Counted from the first letter of the stretch, positions 49,763-63,422 are shown. The stretch: DNA of 64,000 nt from Agelaius tricolor (GCA_023055355.1 JALJCS010000024.1:8633501-8697500); one strand, 5' to 3'. Numbers and translations: made by a program. The notes: a model not told the origin generated them from the sequence alone.

Positions 49763-52700
49763 CATAAATTCCAGTGCTTCAGATGCTGTTGCAGACACCG
49801 TGCTAGGGAAAAAAGTAGTCGGTTTCTAAACCAGTAGAGGAACCCCTCACATCTATATGTGAAGTATTTTGGTGCCAGGCAGCTGCACATGGTCTTGAAA
49901 AGTGGAATTATCCAGCTGTAAGAGAAGCTGAGATACCCTCCCTAAAAATGGTGTGGATATTGTCCCTCTCAAGTCCCATAGCACATCTGGGTACTGGCTT
50001 GGTTCTAAATGTCATAAGAATATGACACAAACACTTCTTCAATACTTTAGAATTCCTCCTAAAGCTTATAACTGCTGAGGAAAAGAGAGTTTTCTTTGCC
50101 TTGTATGCAAGGTAATACTGAGACAAGAAGATGAGTTACTCTGTGTTAGTCTCTTCATTAATATAATTACTGTTTTCAGTGCTTTTCTCTTCTCACCAAG
50201 ACGAACTCCAGAAGCTGTTGAAAACTGTTTCTAGGTTAAAAATAACCCTTCCTCCAGATACTCCTTTTGCAAGACAAATGCTAGGTGGGAGTGGATGTGA
50301 CATAATGCTAATTTCCTGTCCTAGGAGAGTAAGATCTGGTAGCTGCCTTCAGATATTCTCTCTAGACTTCTTCCAGCTTTCTCTTCCCAGTTTCTTGTCT
50401 CTGCAGCATCATCTCAGATGGGCAGTGTCTGTGTCCACACAAGTAGCCAGCTAGGGGCACAGCATCTCACCTGAGGGAAGGCCAATGGGTCTCTTTTCAG
50501 AGCTGCTCTTCTCAGCTTTAAAGCATGATTATTTTTAATATCCAAGCCAGTATTTAACTGGAATCCATATGTTTTTCCCTGGTCAGCTGAGTGTCAAGTT
50601 AAACTGGATCAGATGGTTCAGAGAGTGAAGGAGCAGGCAAGGGTTTGTTACTCAAGGTATGGCCAATGGAGCAGAGCTGGTGGTGATGCTCATTCAGCCA
50701 CTCTTTGGATAGGGGGAGGCTGAAGTGATGGTGGTGCAGGAAGGGGCCTGGTGAGAGGATGCTGAGCTCACTTTTATTTAAAGTCCCAATAACTTGTTTT
50801 TCTGTCTCTCTTTAGGAGAGCAGTTTCACTGCAGGGTTTCCTGAGAAGCCAGGATTAAGTGCATTGGTGCAGACTGCTTTAGTGACAGGACAGAGAGAGG
50901 CCAATACCCTCAGGGTGAGACCGAGTGCCACCAAATGCCAGTGGCACAACTGTTGCTGACCCCATGTGCCCCAAGCCTTGCACCAGGCCTCTCTTAGCTG
51001 CAGTGAGAGCCTGCCTGGCTTCCATTCAGACTATAAATACAGATTTGGTTGTGCTTATCTCTCATTTTAGCAGGTGAACAGGGACAAAAGTGCACAACAG
51101 AGCAGTGGCAAATAATTTGTGGCTACGCTATTGAGTCATCTTCCTCTGGTGATGGAAGCCCAGCTGCAAGTCCCTCTGTGATGGTGCACAGCAGAATGTG
51201 TTAACCAGTGCCTGTTCTGTAGCTCCAAGTGTCTCTTGGTGCCTTTGTCCAGGTGCACTGCAGTCAGGTGTGCCACTACCAGCATAAAGAAATGTGTTTA
51301 GGGATATAGCCCCTCCTTCCTCTTTTCAGAAATGCAGTTGTGTCCTTTTAACTTTTTTCTCTTATGATCCATTTTACAAGTTCAAACACTGTATGATGCA
51401 ATTTGGAGCTGCTCTGGGGCATCAGTATCAGCTCAGCATGCTGCTCAGCATCATCCTGAATCCATAGTTGAGCTCTTCTTCTGTGACATCAGTAGGTAGC
51501 TGAAATACATAGGCTGAAAGAAACTCATGATATCCAGCAAGTTGTGCCAGATTTTTGGAAAGTCTGTTCAAAAAGCCTGTCCTTCATAAAAATGAGAGCA
51601 CAGGTGAGAAAGAGAAATGCTAAAGCAAATGTGTAAAGCCTGTGAAGTAGAGAACATGAACAATGTATTCAAATATAAGCCATCTAATCTGTGTTGTCCA
51701 TGACACATGCAATAATAATAATTGGAATTATTGGAATTGTTTTGAATTATAGGAAAGATTAGAGCCCGCAGTTCTTCAGTTCTTGACCATGCACTAATAC
51801 AGTTCTAGCGTGATTGTTGTTTCCTGACTCCTAGCAGTCAGGGCCATCTCCAGGGAGAATGATGAGCACTGAAATCCCACACAGGGATGAGCCCTCAGAA
51901 GGTTCAAGGAGAGCCTTGAGCCCAGGCCTCCTGTGCTACAGTTAACAAAGACTATAAAAAAGGGAGGGTGATTGGATGTTATTTTGAATGAATGACCTGG
52001 ATCCTCTGCTTTCTTGGGGTTTCTGTGCTGTGTGTGTTGCTTTGTGCCTTGGGCACCTCTGTTGGACTATTTTTCTTGTAGTTTAGGTGCAAGATGACTG
52101 ATTCTGACACTTCAAACAGCTTTGGGTGTGAGTTGCCAGGCTTTACATTTAGAAACCAAAGTGCCTGTGGGCTCTCAGGTACCCAAGTGTAAATCTCAAT
52201 CTGGAATTTTACAAGCGTGGATACTTCTCCTATTTTGGGACCAAGGCACTGAGCAACTCTGCAATGTTTAGTACATGCAACCCAAATTTATAAGCAATAT
52301 TCCCACTCCTGTTCTGTGGGCTGTATGTGAGTAGTGGCACTGCTGTAGTTCAGCATGGTTTGACTGTAAACACCATTTGCTGATGGGAACACATTCCCAC
52401 ATGAACATCCCCAGGAGCAGAAGTGTGTAGTAACAAGTGTGGTGCTGTGACTTGTACTAAAGGAGTACTCATCACAGCAGCACAATCACCACTTTGAAGT
52501 CCAGTTCTCTGTTAAATCAAGTCAGGTCTGTTTTCAAAGATCCTGGCCAATGTGGATGATGGTTATGTTCTACATGTCTGCTCTTTCTGTATGACTTCAC
52601 CAGACCATTGTATCTCTCCTTTCCCATCTTACATGTTCTCAAAATTCCAGCCTAGCTCCATCCATGGTGCAATGAAGAAAACTCCTGAACAGTCTCACAA

Positions 52701-53362
52701 GCCTTTGGTTAATCAACTTTAACCCTTTCCTACAGCTTTAATTTAAAAAATAGAAATTGACATTTAGGACTAAAACCTTACTTTTGCCAGGAGCAGATGA
52801 ACCTGGAGATGCCTCCAGTTCATATGTGGTGAGTGATGCTCATCAGGTAAACATGAGAGCTGCTTTAAACTGATTTAACTTGTGGAAACTTGCAGCAGTT
52901 GCCATGAGCATCAGCCCCTGTGTTTAGAGACAGCACTAGTTAACCCTTTTATGTCCAGGAGGAATATCAAACACCTGTAATCTGTCAGAGATGTTTCTTT
53001 GTAACACTGGTGCTTTAGATTTTAAAGATTTATATCCTTTATGCATTTCTTTTAACCTGTTAAATATGTTAGATGTTGTATATGGTGACCCTGAACTCAA
53101 CTTCTACAGACTTTAACTTTGTGCTCACAGCTGTTGCACTGAGGTTTTACATTAAATAAGTCCAGGCTATTAGTGCCCAAAATACATGACAGATGTAATT
53201 TACTGTAAGAGTAGTGCCTTTCAGATGCACATCTGCTCTGTGATCATAAGCCCATACACTGAAGTGCTCCATTATGAACCATTCAGATCACAGGTGAAAA
53301 ATCAACCTAATTTTAGAACATTTGTTTCTTGCCTTCTGAGTCTGCCCTTTCTCTTTCTGCAG

Positions 53363-53546
53363 CTTGTGGATGTGACCTGGCTCAAGGAGGATTTTTTGTG
53401 AGACAGGGAGACTACATCTGTACTTTGGACTACCAGAGACTCTATGGCACACGCTGCTTCAGTTGTGATGAATTCATTGAGGGAGAAGTGGTCTCAGCAC
53501 TGGGCAAAACCTATCACCCAGACTGTTTTGTGTGTGCTGTCTGCAG
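53363..53546 (+). CDS. ABLIM2: ABLIM2 exon 3: end of LIM1 and most of LIM2
   Basis: A 184-nt internal exon. The acceptor is CTTTCTGCAG ending at 53362, and the donor is TGCAG|GTAGGTG after 53546. It enters in phase 1 and leaves in phase 2. It completes LIM1 (Cys55, Cys73, Asp76) and encodes LIM2 ligands Cys85, Cys88, His105, Cys108, Cys111 and Cys114. The segment GGFFVRQGDYICTLDYQRLY is typical of the ABLIM LIM1/LIM2 junction. All expected zinc ligands are intact, so there is no sign of a pseudogene. The two domains sit close together, with eight residues between Asp76 and Cys85, as in the rest of the family. Confidence 0.97.
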
Positions 53547-54404
53547 GTAGGTGTTCTACATGAAGTTGTGTTTCTGATGCCAGAATGCCCTGAATGCCAG
53601 GCATTCTAACCTATAGCCTAGAGACAAGGTTTTCTGTTACTCACTCCTTAAAAAATTGCAGAATTAAAAAGAAAAAAAAAAATCTGTAATTTTGAGTGCC
53701 TCCCTTTTTTCCAAATGTGTTTTTCTTTTTTATGTTGTCTTATCTGTGATGTTTTCAAAGTACTTTAGAAACTTCCACTGTCTTCATTGTAAGATGTTTT
53801 GCACCAAGTGTTGCTTAATTTCTCTGGTATCTGCTGCTTTGTCATTTTTTGGCCTGAAGTTACAAAGAATTCCAGTGCCAGTGGCTGAATCCTCAGCAGG
53901 CCACTACCAAAGCCAAGTGTAGATTAGTGGGATCATTTCCCACATGGGTCCCAAACTCAGCAATACAAGGGACTGATGTCATTTTGACCTGCATCTTAAT
54001 CCTCTTGTGTAGGAATAGCACAAACACATCTATTGAGGACTTCATGAAGAAGCTTGAAGTGCACTTAGCCTTCAGAAAACCCACAGTTTTAGCAGTTTGG
54101 AGTAAGTGGAAATGCTGCCACAGTTTCTCTGGCTAAACCTGAGCTTTGAGGAGTGCAAGAACAGCAGCCCCCACTCTGGCAGGGTTTCAGAGCCCCGGGA
54201 GGGCTGGTGCAGCTCAGGGGCTCTGTGTGCAGGTGACTGTGCAGTCCCAAACCAGCATGGCCATGCCACTGTGGCTGTCTGCCAGCCCAGCCTGCCCTGC
54301 CATGGGGCTCAGGAATCCTCCTGTGCTGGGGCAGGAGCAGGACATCAAATCCCAGAGCAGCTGTGGCTCCTGACAGAATCTCAGTTAAATAAAACAATGG
54401 CTCA

Positions 54405-54422
54405 AATAATAATAATAATAAT
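54405..54422 (+). repeat. (AAT)n microsatellite
   Basis: Six perfect AAT/ATA units in intron 3. A likely length-variable marker. Confidence 0.8.
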
Positions 54423-56382
54423 AGCTGTGATAGAGGGAGACTCTGAGATGGACAAGCCTTTATTATATTAAATTCTGTCTAAGTTCTAATCTGTTTAATA
54501 GGCAATTTTTCCTTTTGGATACTTAACACAAATGTGGAGAGTAAAGATAAGAAAAATCCTAAAATTCTTTTCATATTTTATTTTTTCTTTTAATAGTAAA
54601 GGAAAACTTCTGGCTGTACATGCTATTGGCCTGCAGCCTGGCAATATTACAGCTCTTCTAGAGATGAGCAGAACTAATTTTTGGTACCTTTATTCTCAGC
54701 ACTTGTACCTTCTGTAAAGTGAGGTACTCCTTCATTTAAGAGAAACCAAAAAACTGGTTGATTCCATTTTTCTGGCTAAACATGCTTGTATCCTCAGTCG
54801 CACCACTAGAGCTTAGCAGAAATGTATTTAACTGTCTATTACTGTACTTAGAAACTGTCTACCTTGGGTTTCAGGCCATTGGAAATACCAACTCCTGCTT
54901 TATTTAGTCAATCATAGTTTAGAGCTTGGTGATACAGTTTATTTTGTCTCCCTGGAAATTTGGAATAATTTTCCTTGTGACTAAAATATTTATTTTTAAG
55001 TGCCTAACAATTCAGGTGAGTTAAATTGCAGCACTGTGAAATTATTCATGCTGCAAATACAATGTGTGATGAAGAATGTGGTAAAGCTTTTAAAAATGAA
55101 GTTCCTGATACAATAATATATCATACAAAAAATAAAATCAGAGATGTTCCCTAACCTTCTGTATCACTAAATAGTTGTATTAAATGCTATTTTGCTGTTT
55201 TTAGTCGCTCAGTAGAGAGACCCAGATCTGCTTTTGTTGCTTTTCTTGGAAGGACACACAAATTCATATTGTCTTCATCAGAGCCAGCTAATGCCCTGCT
55301 GACTAGCAGGATTCAATTAGTGTCTCCCAGGGGGGTTGTAACACTGATTTGTGGTGCAGAGCAGCAGAAGAATCCTGTCATGTGTTTATGCTTTAAATCA
55401 GCTTCAATTACCCCTGTCATTGCAAGCCAGACATAACCTGTGTTTTTTATGGGGAAGGGTGTCCTATCTAAACATCATCAGCATTTATTTTATTGAGTGA
55501 TATCCTCAGCAAAAATAAGGTTGGTAGGCTGTAAAGACATGTTGTCTAAGCCAAAAGAAAGCACTTGTTTGTTTTTTAAGAAACAGTAATGATAAAAGAG
55601 GAGGGAAATGGTTTAAAGCTCTCTACCTTGACATTTCCCTTGGTGGGAAGAGTCAGGAGAGCCATTTGTGCCCTCATTTTTTACAGATGGGCAGAAACCT
55701 TAAATACTGCACCAAGGCACGCTGTCAGTAGTAGCTGGTGGATGATGCCAACTGCGTTTGGCATTACCTTTTACAGCCAGACTTTAATGTGGGTGCTGTG
55801 TTAGAAATCTAACCTCCAGAATGGTGTGAATTTGAGAGGTGCTGACTGCCTGCCAGTGGGGCTGTTCCCACTCTCATGGAAACCAAGCCAGGCTCTTACC
55901 ATCTTCAGCATGAAAACACTGGCAGCAGAAGGCATTTTGCACTCATGACACATTTCTCCAGAATGCTGCAGGATCATTAAAATTCTTTTAAATGAGCACT
56001 TCTGCAACCCCTACTTCTGTAGCTGCTGAAGTAACACTTCTGAACTGTTTCTACATTGCATAGTAAACCAGTGCCAGTAGCAAGTCCTTTTTTCCCCCTT
56101 ATTTTCAGAGAAGATAAAGTTTGAATAGAAACATGTGGGAAGTGTATGGTAGCAGCAGTGGGAAAACCTAGCTAGCAGGAGCAGTGGGAAGAAGTCAGCA
56201 CTCCAAGCTCAGTTGTCTCCTGATATTACTACTGTAGGATGCCACATGGCTCAGTGTCACTGCATTTGTAACCTGCTGCCCTGCTCTGTGAAAAAGCTGG
56301 AGTGTCAGAAATAATCCAGCTCATCCCTGGGCATCTCTTGGGTGTCAGATGCTGCTGCCCAGGGCTTCCACAAGCTAAAGTT

Positions 56383-56402
56383 AAAAAAAAAAAAAAAAAA
56401 AA
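56383..56402 (+). repeat. Poly-A tract, 20 A
   Basis: A perfect A20 in intron 3. No upstream retroposon body recognised. Confidence 0.85.
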
Positions 56403-58120
56403 GAATTTGTATTCAGAGAAAAACTGGTAGAAGTACAATATATTGTGCCATCCTATTTGATTGTTTCTCTCTATCTTGTGTTAACCAAGTGACTCTTAAA
56501 AAAAAAAATCAGGTTTCAGTTGTGTGTTTGCTCTGCTGGAGTAAAGATTAAAAACTTAATGCCTTCTTCTTCCAGTGCTGTTCATAGTCTAGTGAAGCCT
56601 TTTTTCTGCAGTGGTATTTTGTGATGATAATGCCTAAAACTAGGAATGAGTGGAAGAATAACAACATAGATTGAAAAGTGTTGCAGATTAAATACTTACT
56701 CTGAATTCCCAGGAAGTGGCTGAGCAATCTTCTTATAGCTTTATTAATTGGAAGGGGCTGTGTCCTCCAGAGGATTGCCAAAGACATTTCCTTCAAAAGC
56801 TTAGTGTGTTTGTAAAAGTAAAATAGAAAGAGGGAGAAAATTGAGGCTGGCTGTGGCAATAGAAGCTTAATTTTATTAAAATTGTGCACATACTTCTTAC
56901 ATGGCTGTCATAGTCAGGACAGTTTGGCTCTTATGTAGGATGGGAAAGGGCAGGACATTGAGTCTTTCAGAAAGAAATGGGTTGTCATACCTGTGGTAAT
57001 TCTTTGAAAATGGAATTTTCAGGAGATGTCTTAGTGTGTTAACAAGTCCTATAGATTTAGTAATCATATATAAGATATATGGTCTGTCTAATGTGGTACC
57101 TAGAGTACGTTTTCTGTTACTTGTGGGCTGTGTGTTGACTGAATACTAAAAACTAGGGATTTGATTTTATGGGTGTTACTGAAATTAGTAAAGTTGGGGG
57201 GTTGGTGTTTATGTACCCAGTTGGAGGAGTGTATGTAATGGCTCCCCCTTTAGTTTCAGTATTCTTGCACTTAAAAGTTGGAAAAAAATTGTGACATGTA
57301 AATGATAAAGAGAGAACAACTTGACCCCTAGGTGGAGGATAGATTAGCACATGCATTCTGGATTAATAAGGAAGCAGGTTTGTGTCTGCTTTTCAGATTT
57401 TTATATTTAAGTCTTTCTGAGCTCAGGAAGTTTTCTTTTAAAACAGCATCGTGACAGAAGCTGAATGTGTGCCATGTAGAGGTGAGCAGTATGTGGACAG
57501 GAAAGAGGCAGATACGTATTCTTCAAGGGGTTGCCTGCCAAATCCAGCTATAAAACCTCTTTCAACCTATTTGTATTTTTACTGTCTTCAAGAAGGCAAT
57601 TCGCTTTGGCCAGGCAGTTGAATATAAAGAATCAGAAAGCTTAAATTATTTTCTTTTTTTCAGCAGAAGATTGTGTAGTCCTACATATATAACACTGCTC
57701 CTTCTAGAAAGAACTGACATCTTTTGTGTATGCATGTCTTAAGAAATTAGGATAATGATGAAAATAAAAGTTCAAATTCAGTTTCTTCTTAAACATAGAA
57801 GTCATGACAGACTTTTTGAATGCGCTAAACCTTTTTATTTGCTCAAATTTTAATGCTGCTGAATTTGGAAAGGGTTTGGTTTCCACTTAAGCAGTACTTG
57901 GTGCTTCTTAAGGCATCTCATGAAGTGGTCTTCATCTCACTACCAGTCAGCCACTGAACATTGCTAGGTAGGGTGTTGAGCCCAAGATTCTGAAATCAGC
58001 CTGAGTGTTCTTGGCATTTTGATTCTAAAGCACATGTATTCACCAATATGTGGTTCTTCCTGAACAAAGGCAGGGTGGTGTGCTGCTCTTCAGGTTTAGG
58101 TCTCCTGCTCTGTAGAGGAA

Positions 58121-58553
58121 GAGTCTGGAGTGCAAGTCCTGTGAGGAGCAGCTTGAGGGTACTGGAGTTGTTTATCTGGAGAAAAGGAGGCTCAAGGGGT
58201 ATTTGCTGCTCTCTACAACTGCCTGGAAGGAGGCTGTAGTGAGCTGGGGGTCGGTTTCTGCTCCCAGGCAATCAGCGACAGGACAAGGGGAAATGCTATT
58301 CCAAACAGCTGATGTTGTGCCAAGGAAAGTTCAGATTGGATATCAGGAAAAGGTTCTTTGCTGAAAAGGGGGTTAAGCATTGGAACAGGGTGCCCAGGGA
58401 GGTGATGGAATCACTATCTATGCCAGTGTTCATGAAATCAGTAGACATGGCACTATGTGATGATATGAGCATGGTGGAGTTTGGTCAAAGATTGGACTTG
58501 ATGATCTTGGAGGTCTTTTACAACCTTACTGATTCTAGGATTCTTTGGTTCTA
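58121..58553 (+). mobile_element. CR1 LINE 3' fragment (about 430 bp), well preserved
   Basis: Reads in order GAGGAGCAGCTTGAGGGTAC, TATCTGGAGAAAAGGAGGCT, CTCTCTACAACTGCCTGGAA, TTGGATATCAGGAAAAGGTT, CATTGGAACAGGGTGCCCAG and TTGGACTTGATGATCTTGGA. It ends in GATTCTAGGATTCT, the CR1 terminal octamer zone. The frame at 58312-58587 is part of this repeat, not a gene. Confidence 0.96.
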
Positions 58554-58571
58554 TATGGAGCATCCCTATAG

Positions 58572-59345
58572 CCCTACAATAATGTAGGATGGAAGGGATT
58601 TTTGGTGGTCCTGTGGTCCAGCCCCTGGCTCAAAGCAAGTCCAGTTTGAGTAGACAGCTGAAGGCATTTTTTTTAACATATCTCCAACAGACTCTCTGAA
58701 CAGTGTGTTCCAGCATTCAACAAGCTCATGATAATTTTTTTCCTTATATTGAGTTGACATTTCCCATGTTCCAGCTTATGTCTGCTGCCTCTTGTCCTTT
58801 CACTCTTTACCTCTGAGAAGAGCGTGGTTCCAGTTTTGTGTAGATGTTATCAGGTAGTTTTAGACAGCAACACAATCTCTCCTGAGAAAGTACATCTTCT
58901 GCAGCCCCTGCCTGCCCATGTGTCCTGTGCTGCACTCTGGACCTGCCACCTTCCCTCATCTCCCTCCAGTAAATCTTGTCCTGAGGAGCCCAAGATGGTG
59001 CCTGCTGCAGTCTCCTAAATGATGAACAGAGGGAAGGTCACATCCCTGTGTCACCCCCCAGTCTCCTAAATGATGAACAGAGGGAAGGTCACATCCCTGT
59101 GTCACCCCCCAGTCTCCTAAATGATGAACAGAGGGTCAGTCCCTGTCCCTGCTGGCTGCACTAATGCCTCCCAGGATGTGGCTGTTCAGTTGCTGTGGGG
59201 ACACACTGGTAACTCATGTCCAGCATGGTGTCCACTGGGACCCCACATCTTCTTATGCTTTCCAGCTGATTAACCCCTGTGGTGCACTGGTGCATAGAGT
59301 TGTTCCTCACCTCTCGTAGGATTTAGCATTTTCCCTCACTGAAAT
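58572..59345 (-). mobile_element. CR1 LINE fragment, minus orientation, longer than usual
   Basis: Starts with a diverged reversed 3' terminus (GTAGGATGGAAGGGATTTTT). It passes through GTTCCAGCATTCAACAAGCT and CTCTTGTCCTTTCACTCTTT-type segments, then more 5' CR1 sequence: TCCACTGGGACCCCACATCT, GTGCATAGAGTTGTTCCTCA and GATTTAGCATTTTCCCTCAC. It faces the preceding + element tail to tail. It is interrupted by a 51-bp tandem duplication. The 5' end is approximate. Confidence 0.8.
59009..59134 (+). repeat. 51-bp tandem repeat, about 2.5 copies
   Basis: Copies start at 59009, 59060 and 59111. The first two are identical over 51 bp, and the third matches for its first 24 bp or so before diverging. 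Each begins AGTCTCCTAAATGATGAACA and ends in a C6-7 run. It lies inside the minus-strand CR1. The identity of the copies points to a recent duplication. Confidence 0.93.
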
Positions 59346-62300
59346 TTGTGTAGATGGTAGATAGCACTCAATGTCCACTTTGTTATCATCATTTTAATCC
59401 TCAGGGATTCATCCCTATGGAGCACCTTGAGGGATGTGATTGTACCAGGTATGAGTTAGAGCAGAATTTGATCCTGCTGGTCCTTAGGATGCTGTCTGAC
59501 ATTACACCTGACCTGGTGAAACTGCAGCCACCTACTGACATGAATAGCTTTGCTCTCTCAACAGCCTGACCACTGGCTTGTCTTAATTTTCATATATCAA
59601 ATTTAGTTGACTGTTCAACATAGAGTCACATCAGCAATTTAAAGAATAGATGGGCATCTCTCTGCTCTGAAAAAAAAAAAACCATTTTATTTTGTCCCTC
59701 TCAGAAAGCTTGAATGACTTGCCCACAGCTGCATAGATTGAGATGTGGTGCAGAGAAAGACAAGACCTTTGGTATCAGCACAAGACCTTTTGGTTTCAAC
59801 ACACAGCCTGGATTAGGCTGATGGTGATTCAAGGTTTTACAATATGGTTTTGTTGGTCCCCTCCAGATTTTTTTCTGGGTTTGCAAATATTGTAGGCAGG
59901 TGGATAAAACAAAATTTATTGGGAAATGAATCATAGATGTCTTAAAATTCTGCAAGTCATTTGAGAGAGCTGCTTTAAAAATGCTCTTAATTCTCATTTT
60001 AAAAATAGATTATCCAACTGTGAAAATCTCACTGAATATTTATTAAAGGATAAGTAGCTAATTAAAACCCTGTCCTGGTTTTTGCAATACCTAGCAGTGT
60101 TCAGTGGGTGACTGGTGGTGAGATATCATTGTATTTGAAGGCAGATATGCTGTTCTTAGCCTAAAATTCTATATATAGTCCTGCTCACAACTTACAGAGC
60201 TCAGAAACTGAAACCTTGTTAATTGGCTGTTACCACCTTCTGCTGTGCCTTCACTCATACTGGCACTGAAATGCTTGAGCAGGGCTGCTTGTGAAAGGGA
60301 GAGGTCAGCTGCTACAGGAAAACTGACAAATGTGTGGGGTGTGAATTCCCAGTGAACAAGACGGTGAAACAAACTTTGAAACTTACTTATAGGTTTAGAA
60401 GACCTGTGAGGGGAGGAAATGTCTGTCTGTACCTTGGGGTGGAACAGCTCCAAGGAAGATTTCTCTGGGGTTTTTTTAGAGCAAGATGTCTTGCATATTT
60501 GGAGAACAATAAAGAATCAAAATTGTTGCTCTCCCCCATTGGAATGGAAAGGCATGGTGATTAGCTACTGAATCATTAGAAAATAAACCAAGTTCAGTAT
60601 TTTTATGGGCTAGGAAACCCCTATGTGGCCTCCCATCTAAGGAGGCTCTGTGACCTGCTGTGGTGCCTGTGATCTTTGGCATGTTTGGAGCTGTCATCTG
60701 CCTGCTTCTGTCTTTGTGCCATAGGAGGTGAATATTCCTCTTCTTCTCCTCTACTTTTAACTTACTTCCTTTCAGATTGTCTGATTGCTCAGACAATGAT
60801 GAGATGAGCCAATTCAAAGTGGGCACTCCCTGCTTCTACATTAGCTGCTGCTTGGTGCCTCTGTTTGAGGGGGGCTTCTGTGCTCAGCTGGAAGTTCAGC
60901 TGGATCTTTATTAGGAAGATGTAATTATCAGATATACCTCACCTCTCCGTGCTGCTCCTTATATACTGCATACAAGATTGTTCAGTAGCTACAGACATCC
61001 TTCAGAGCAGTGAATTGCTCACAGCTCCAGCACATCACCATCCCTGGGATTATTAATGGTGTTTAACTGAGACAGCTCAGCAGAGCCCAGCTGGGTCATG
61101 AGCTGAGCCCAGCCTTGGTCCCCATGGCAAAACACAGTGGAAGGAGCTGTCCTGCCCAGGGCATGCAGCTGTGCATTGGAGTGAGAGGTGGTTGTGTGCT
61201 GGTATCAGTGCAGCAGGGGAGGGTTAATTTGGGGCAGATTGCCAGTGCTTATAATAAATCTGTGTGTATCTGTAAGTCAAGATGAGATCTCTTCCTGAAA
61301 ACATGCAGGAGATTGGATACAAGTTCTTGTCTCACTTCTGGAATGGTTGAAATCCCTTGGCTTGTGTCTTTCCAGGTCAGTTAGTAGTGTTAAGCTCTAG
61401 GCTTGATTTTGTAATTTTTTTTTTAATGAAAACATGAATAAATGGTTTATTTCACATTTGCAGTAGAAAACTAGGACAGCATTTGAATTGTATCGCTCCA
61501 TTTTTGAGATAGTTTTTGGTAATTAGTCATGAATTTTTATTATTTATATAGAAGTGTATCACATTTACTAATTTTTATTCAAATTTATGTATGTTTATTT
61601 GAATAAATTTTTGGTTGGTCCAGATGACGTTCAGAGCTCCTTTCCAGCCTCAACTCTTCTGTGAGTTCATAAAGCTCGTTCATTTTTCAGCATATCAGAA
61701 GTATCTCTGACTTTAAAAGTATCAAAATCTGTTGCAGACAACAGTTATGGACTAAAAAGATGGTGTTGGGAGTTTTTTTGAATGTGTAACACAGAAGCTT
61801 GCTACTGCTGCAAGACAGGACAGGTTTGCTCACTGGAGTGCAGCTCCACCACATCCTGCCTGTCACACTAGAAACAGTGTTGTCTTCTGGTTAGGTTATT
61901 GAGTAAAATTAATAGTACAAAATCCTCTTTGAAACAGATGGAAATTTAGGCATGGATACAACTAGGCATGGCACATATTCCTGAATCTATACTGACATGG
62001 TGTTGGACCTTGTTGTACCAGAGTCATGCACGGATCATTTTGTTGGGTCAGAGAGTAAGGCAACATTAAAGGCAATTTTCATAGAGTATTTTTACTTATT
62101 GTACTTTGAGTGACAAGGTAGGAAGTTTTTTGACCATAAAGACTTGAGAAAGAGAGAAAAAAAAGGTGAAATGCAGAATTCATTATCAGATATCAAAAAA
62201 GAGAATAATATTTACACTCCATGTCTCCTCATTCTTTAAATTATCACCAGCGATCCAAAATGCATGGCACTTAGCTGGTTTCAAATATATATTAGTAACA

Positions 62301-63422
62301 TTATATAGAAACAAAGGACAGCATTGCTTCTGGTTTTTTTCTAAGTAATAAAAAATTATTTTTAATTTAATTCAAGTGCAGAATAAAGTAAGTTTCTCTT
62401 AGGCAGTTTAGGGAGCAAAATAATGTTTAAATTTAGCGCAAAGTATCTGTGTAGCTTTTGTAGTGGAGACAACCTCACAATTGATATGAATTTGATAGCA
62501 TTTGTGGGAGAATGCCATGAGTTTTAATGAAATGTTAATGAAATAGTGTGGTCAGATGGACTTCACCATGAAGCAGAAGGTGTGTGTTATGTTTGTGCCC
62601 CATTAAGCCATATTTTGATACTTGGATAGGGATTTAGTTGGACACGAGCTTTGGGTGGAGTGAAATGTGTTTCTAAATCCTCACCATCCTTTGCTGCATA
62701 TGAAGTGATTTCTCCATCTGGCTCCCTTAGAGGGAAAGCCTCAGTGGTTTCTGTGCCCAGACAAGGAAGTGCACAGCAGAGAGCTTTTGTTTTAAGAACA
62801 TTGATAAAAAGGAATGGTTTAATTAAGTGTAAGGAGAGCTGTTGTTGGGTAGGGAAAACAAATAATGTAGACGCTGTGGGTTTTATAACTGGGATAGGTT
62901 TTTTTCCCTTTGAGAGTTCAATAACATTTGCTTTCTGAGCACATAGATTAAGAGAAAGACTTTGATGTGATAAAAGTTGTGAGGACAAGTGCTGATTTTT
63001 AATGTAAAAAGTCATCACTCTCGTGCAGCTATTTAACAACATAAAAGCAGCTGCATTTGCCTCTACTTAACTCCCTGTAATGCCAATTTTATTTTCATTC
63101 TGTAACTGATCCTGTTAGTGATGAACTCTGGCTGATACTACATTTCTTAGATACACAACAATTTGGACTTGAGTGCTCACTGTGTTTTTGTAGCTTTAGA
63201 TACTATTATTTTTCCTAAGAAGCTGTAACCATCTGCATTTGAAGTTGTCTGTTTGATATGCCCCTTTGATACTTAAGCCTCTAAGTGGCTGGAAAATTGA
63301 ATGAGAGCTGGGCAAGCAGAGAGAAAGAAGCCAGAGCATAATCAGTTCCTTTGTGGGAAGATATTTAATTGTGATAAAGGCATGAGACTGTAACCAGTTT
63401 GCTTTTGTTTCTGCTCTTGCAG

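Larger units (their letters stand above)
41248..53362 (+). other. ABLIM2: ABLIM2 intron 2 (about 12.1 kb)
   Basis: Donor GTAAGTG to acceptor TTTCTGCAG. It contains two CR1 fragments and a hairpin, listed separately. Elsewhere I recognise nothing. The longest frames, on the minus strand at 43634-44098 and 48232-48783, have no identifiable domain and are treated as chance. Confidence 0.92.
53547..63422 (+). other. ABLIM2: ABLIM2 intron 3 (about 9.9 kb)
   Basis: Donor GTAGGTG to acceptor CTCTTGCAG. It holds a paired CR1 block at 58.1-59.3 kb and simple repeats. From 53.6 to 58.1 kb and from 59.35 to 63.4 kb I see no exon, RNA gene or assignable repeat beyond microsatellites. Confidence 0.92.

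Noticed and set aside
55470..55510. A similarity to miR-95 (a microRNA hosted by human ABLIM2) around CATTTATTTTATTGAG.
   Set aside because: Only a short AT-rich stretch agrees, the seed differs and no hairpin partner is present.
58312..58587. A 91-codon frame reading LDIRKRFFAEKGVKHWNRVP.
   Set aside because: This peptide is the well-known translation of the CR1 3' region. It is repeat-derived, not a gene.
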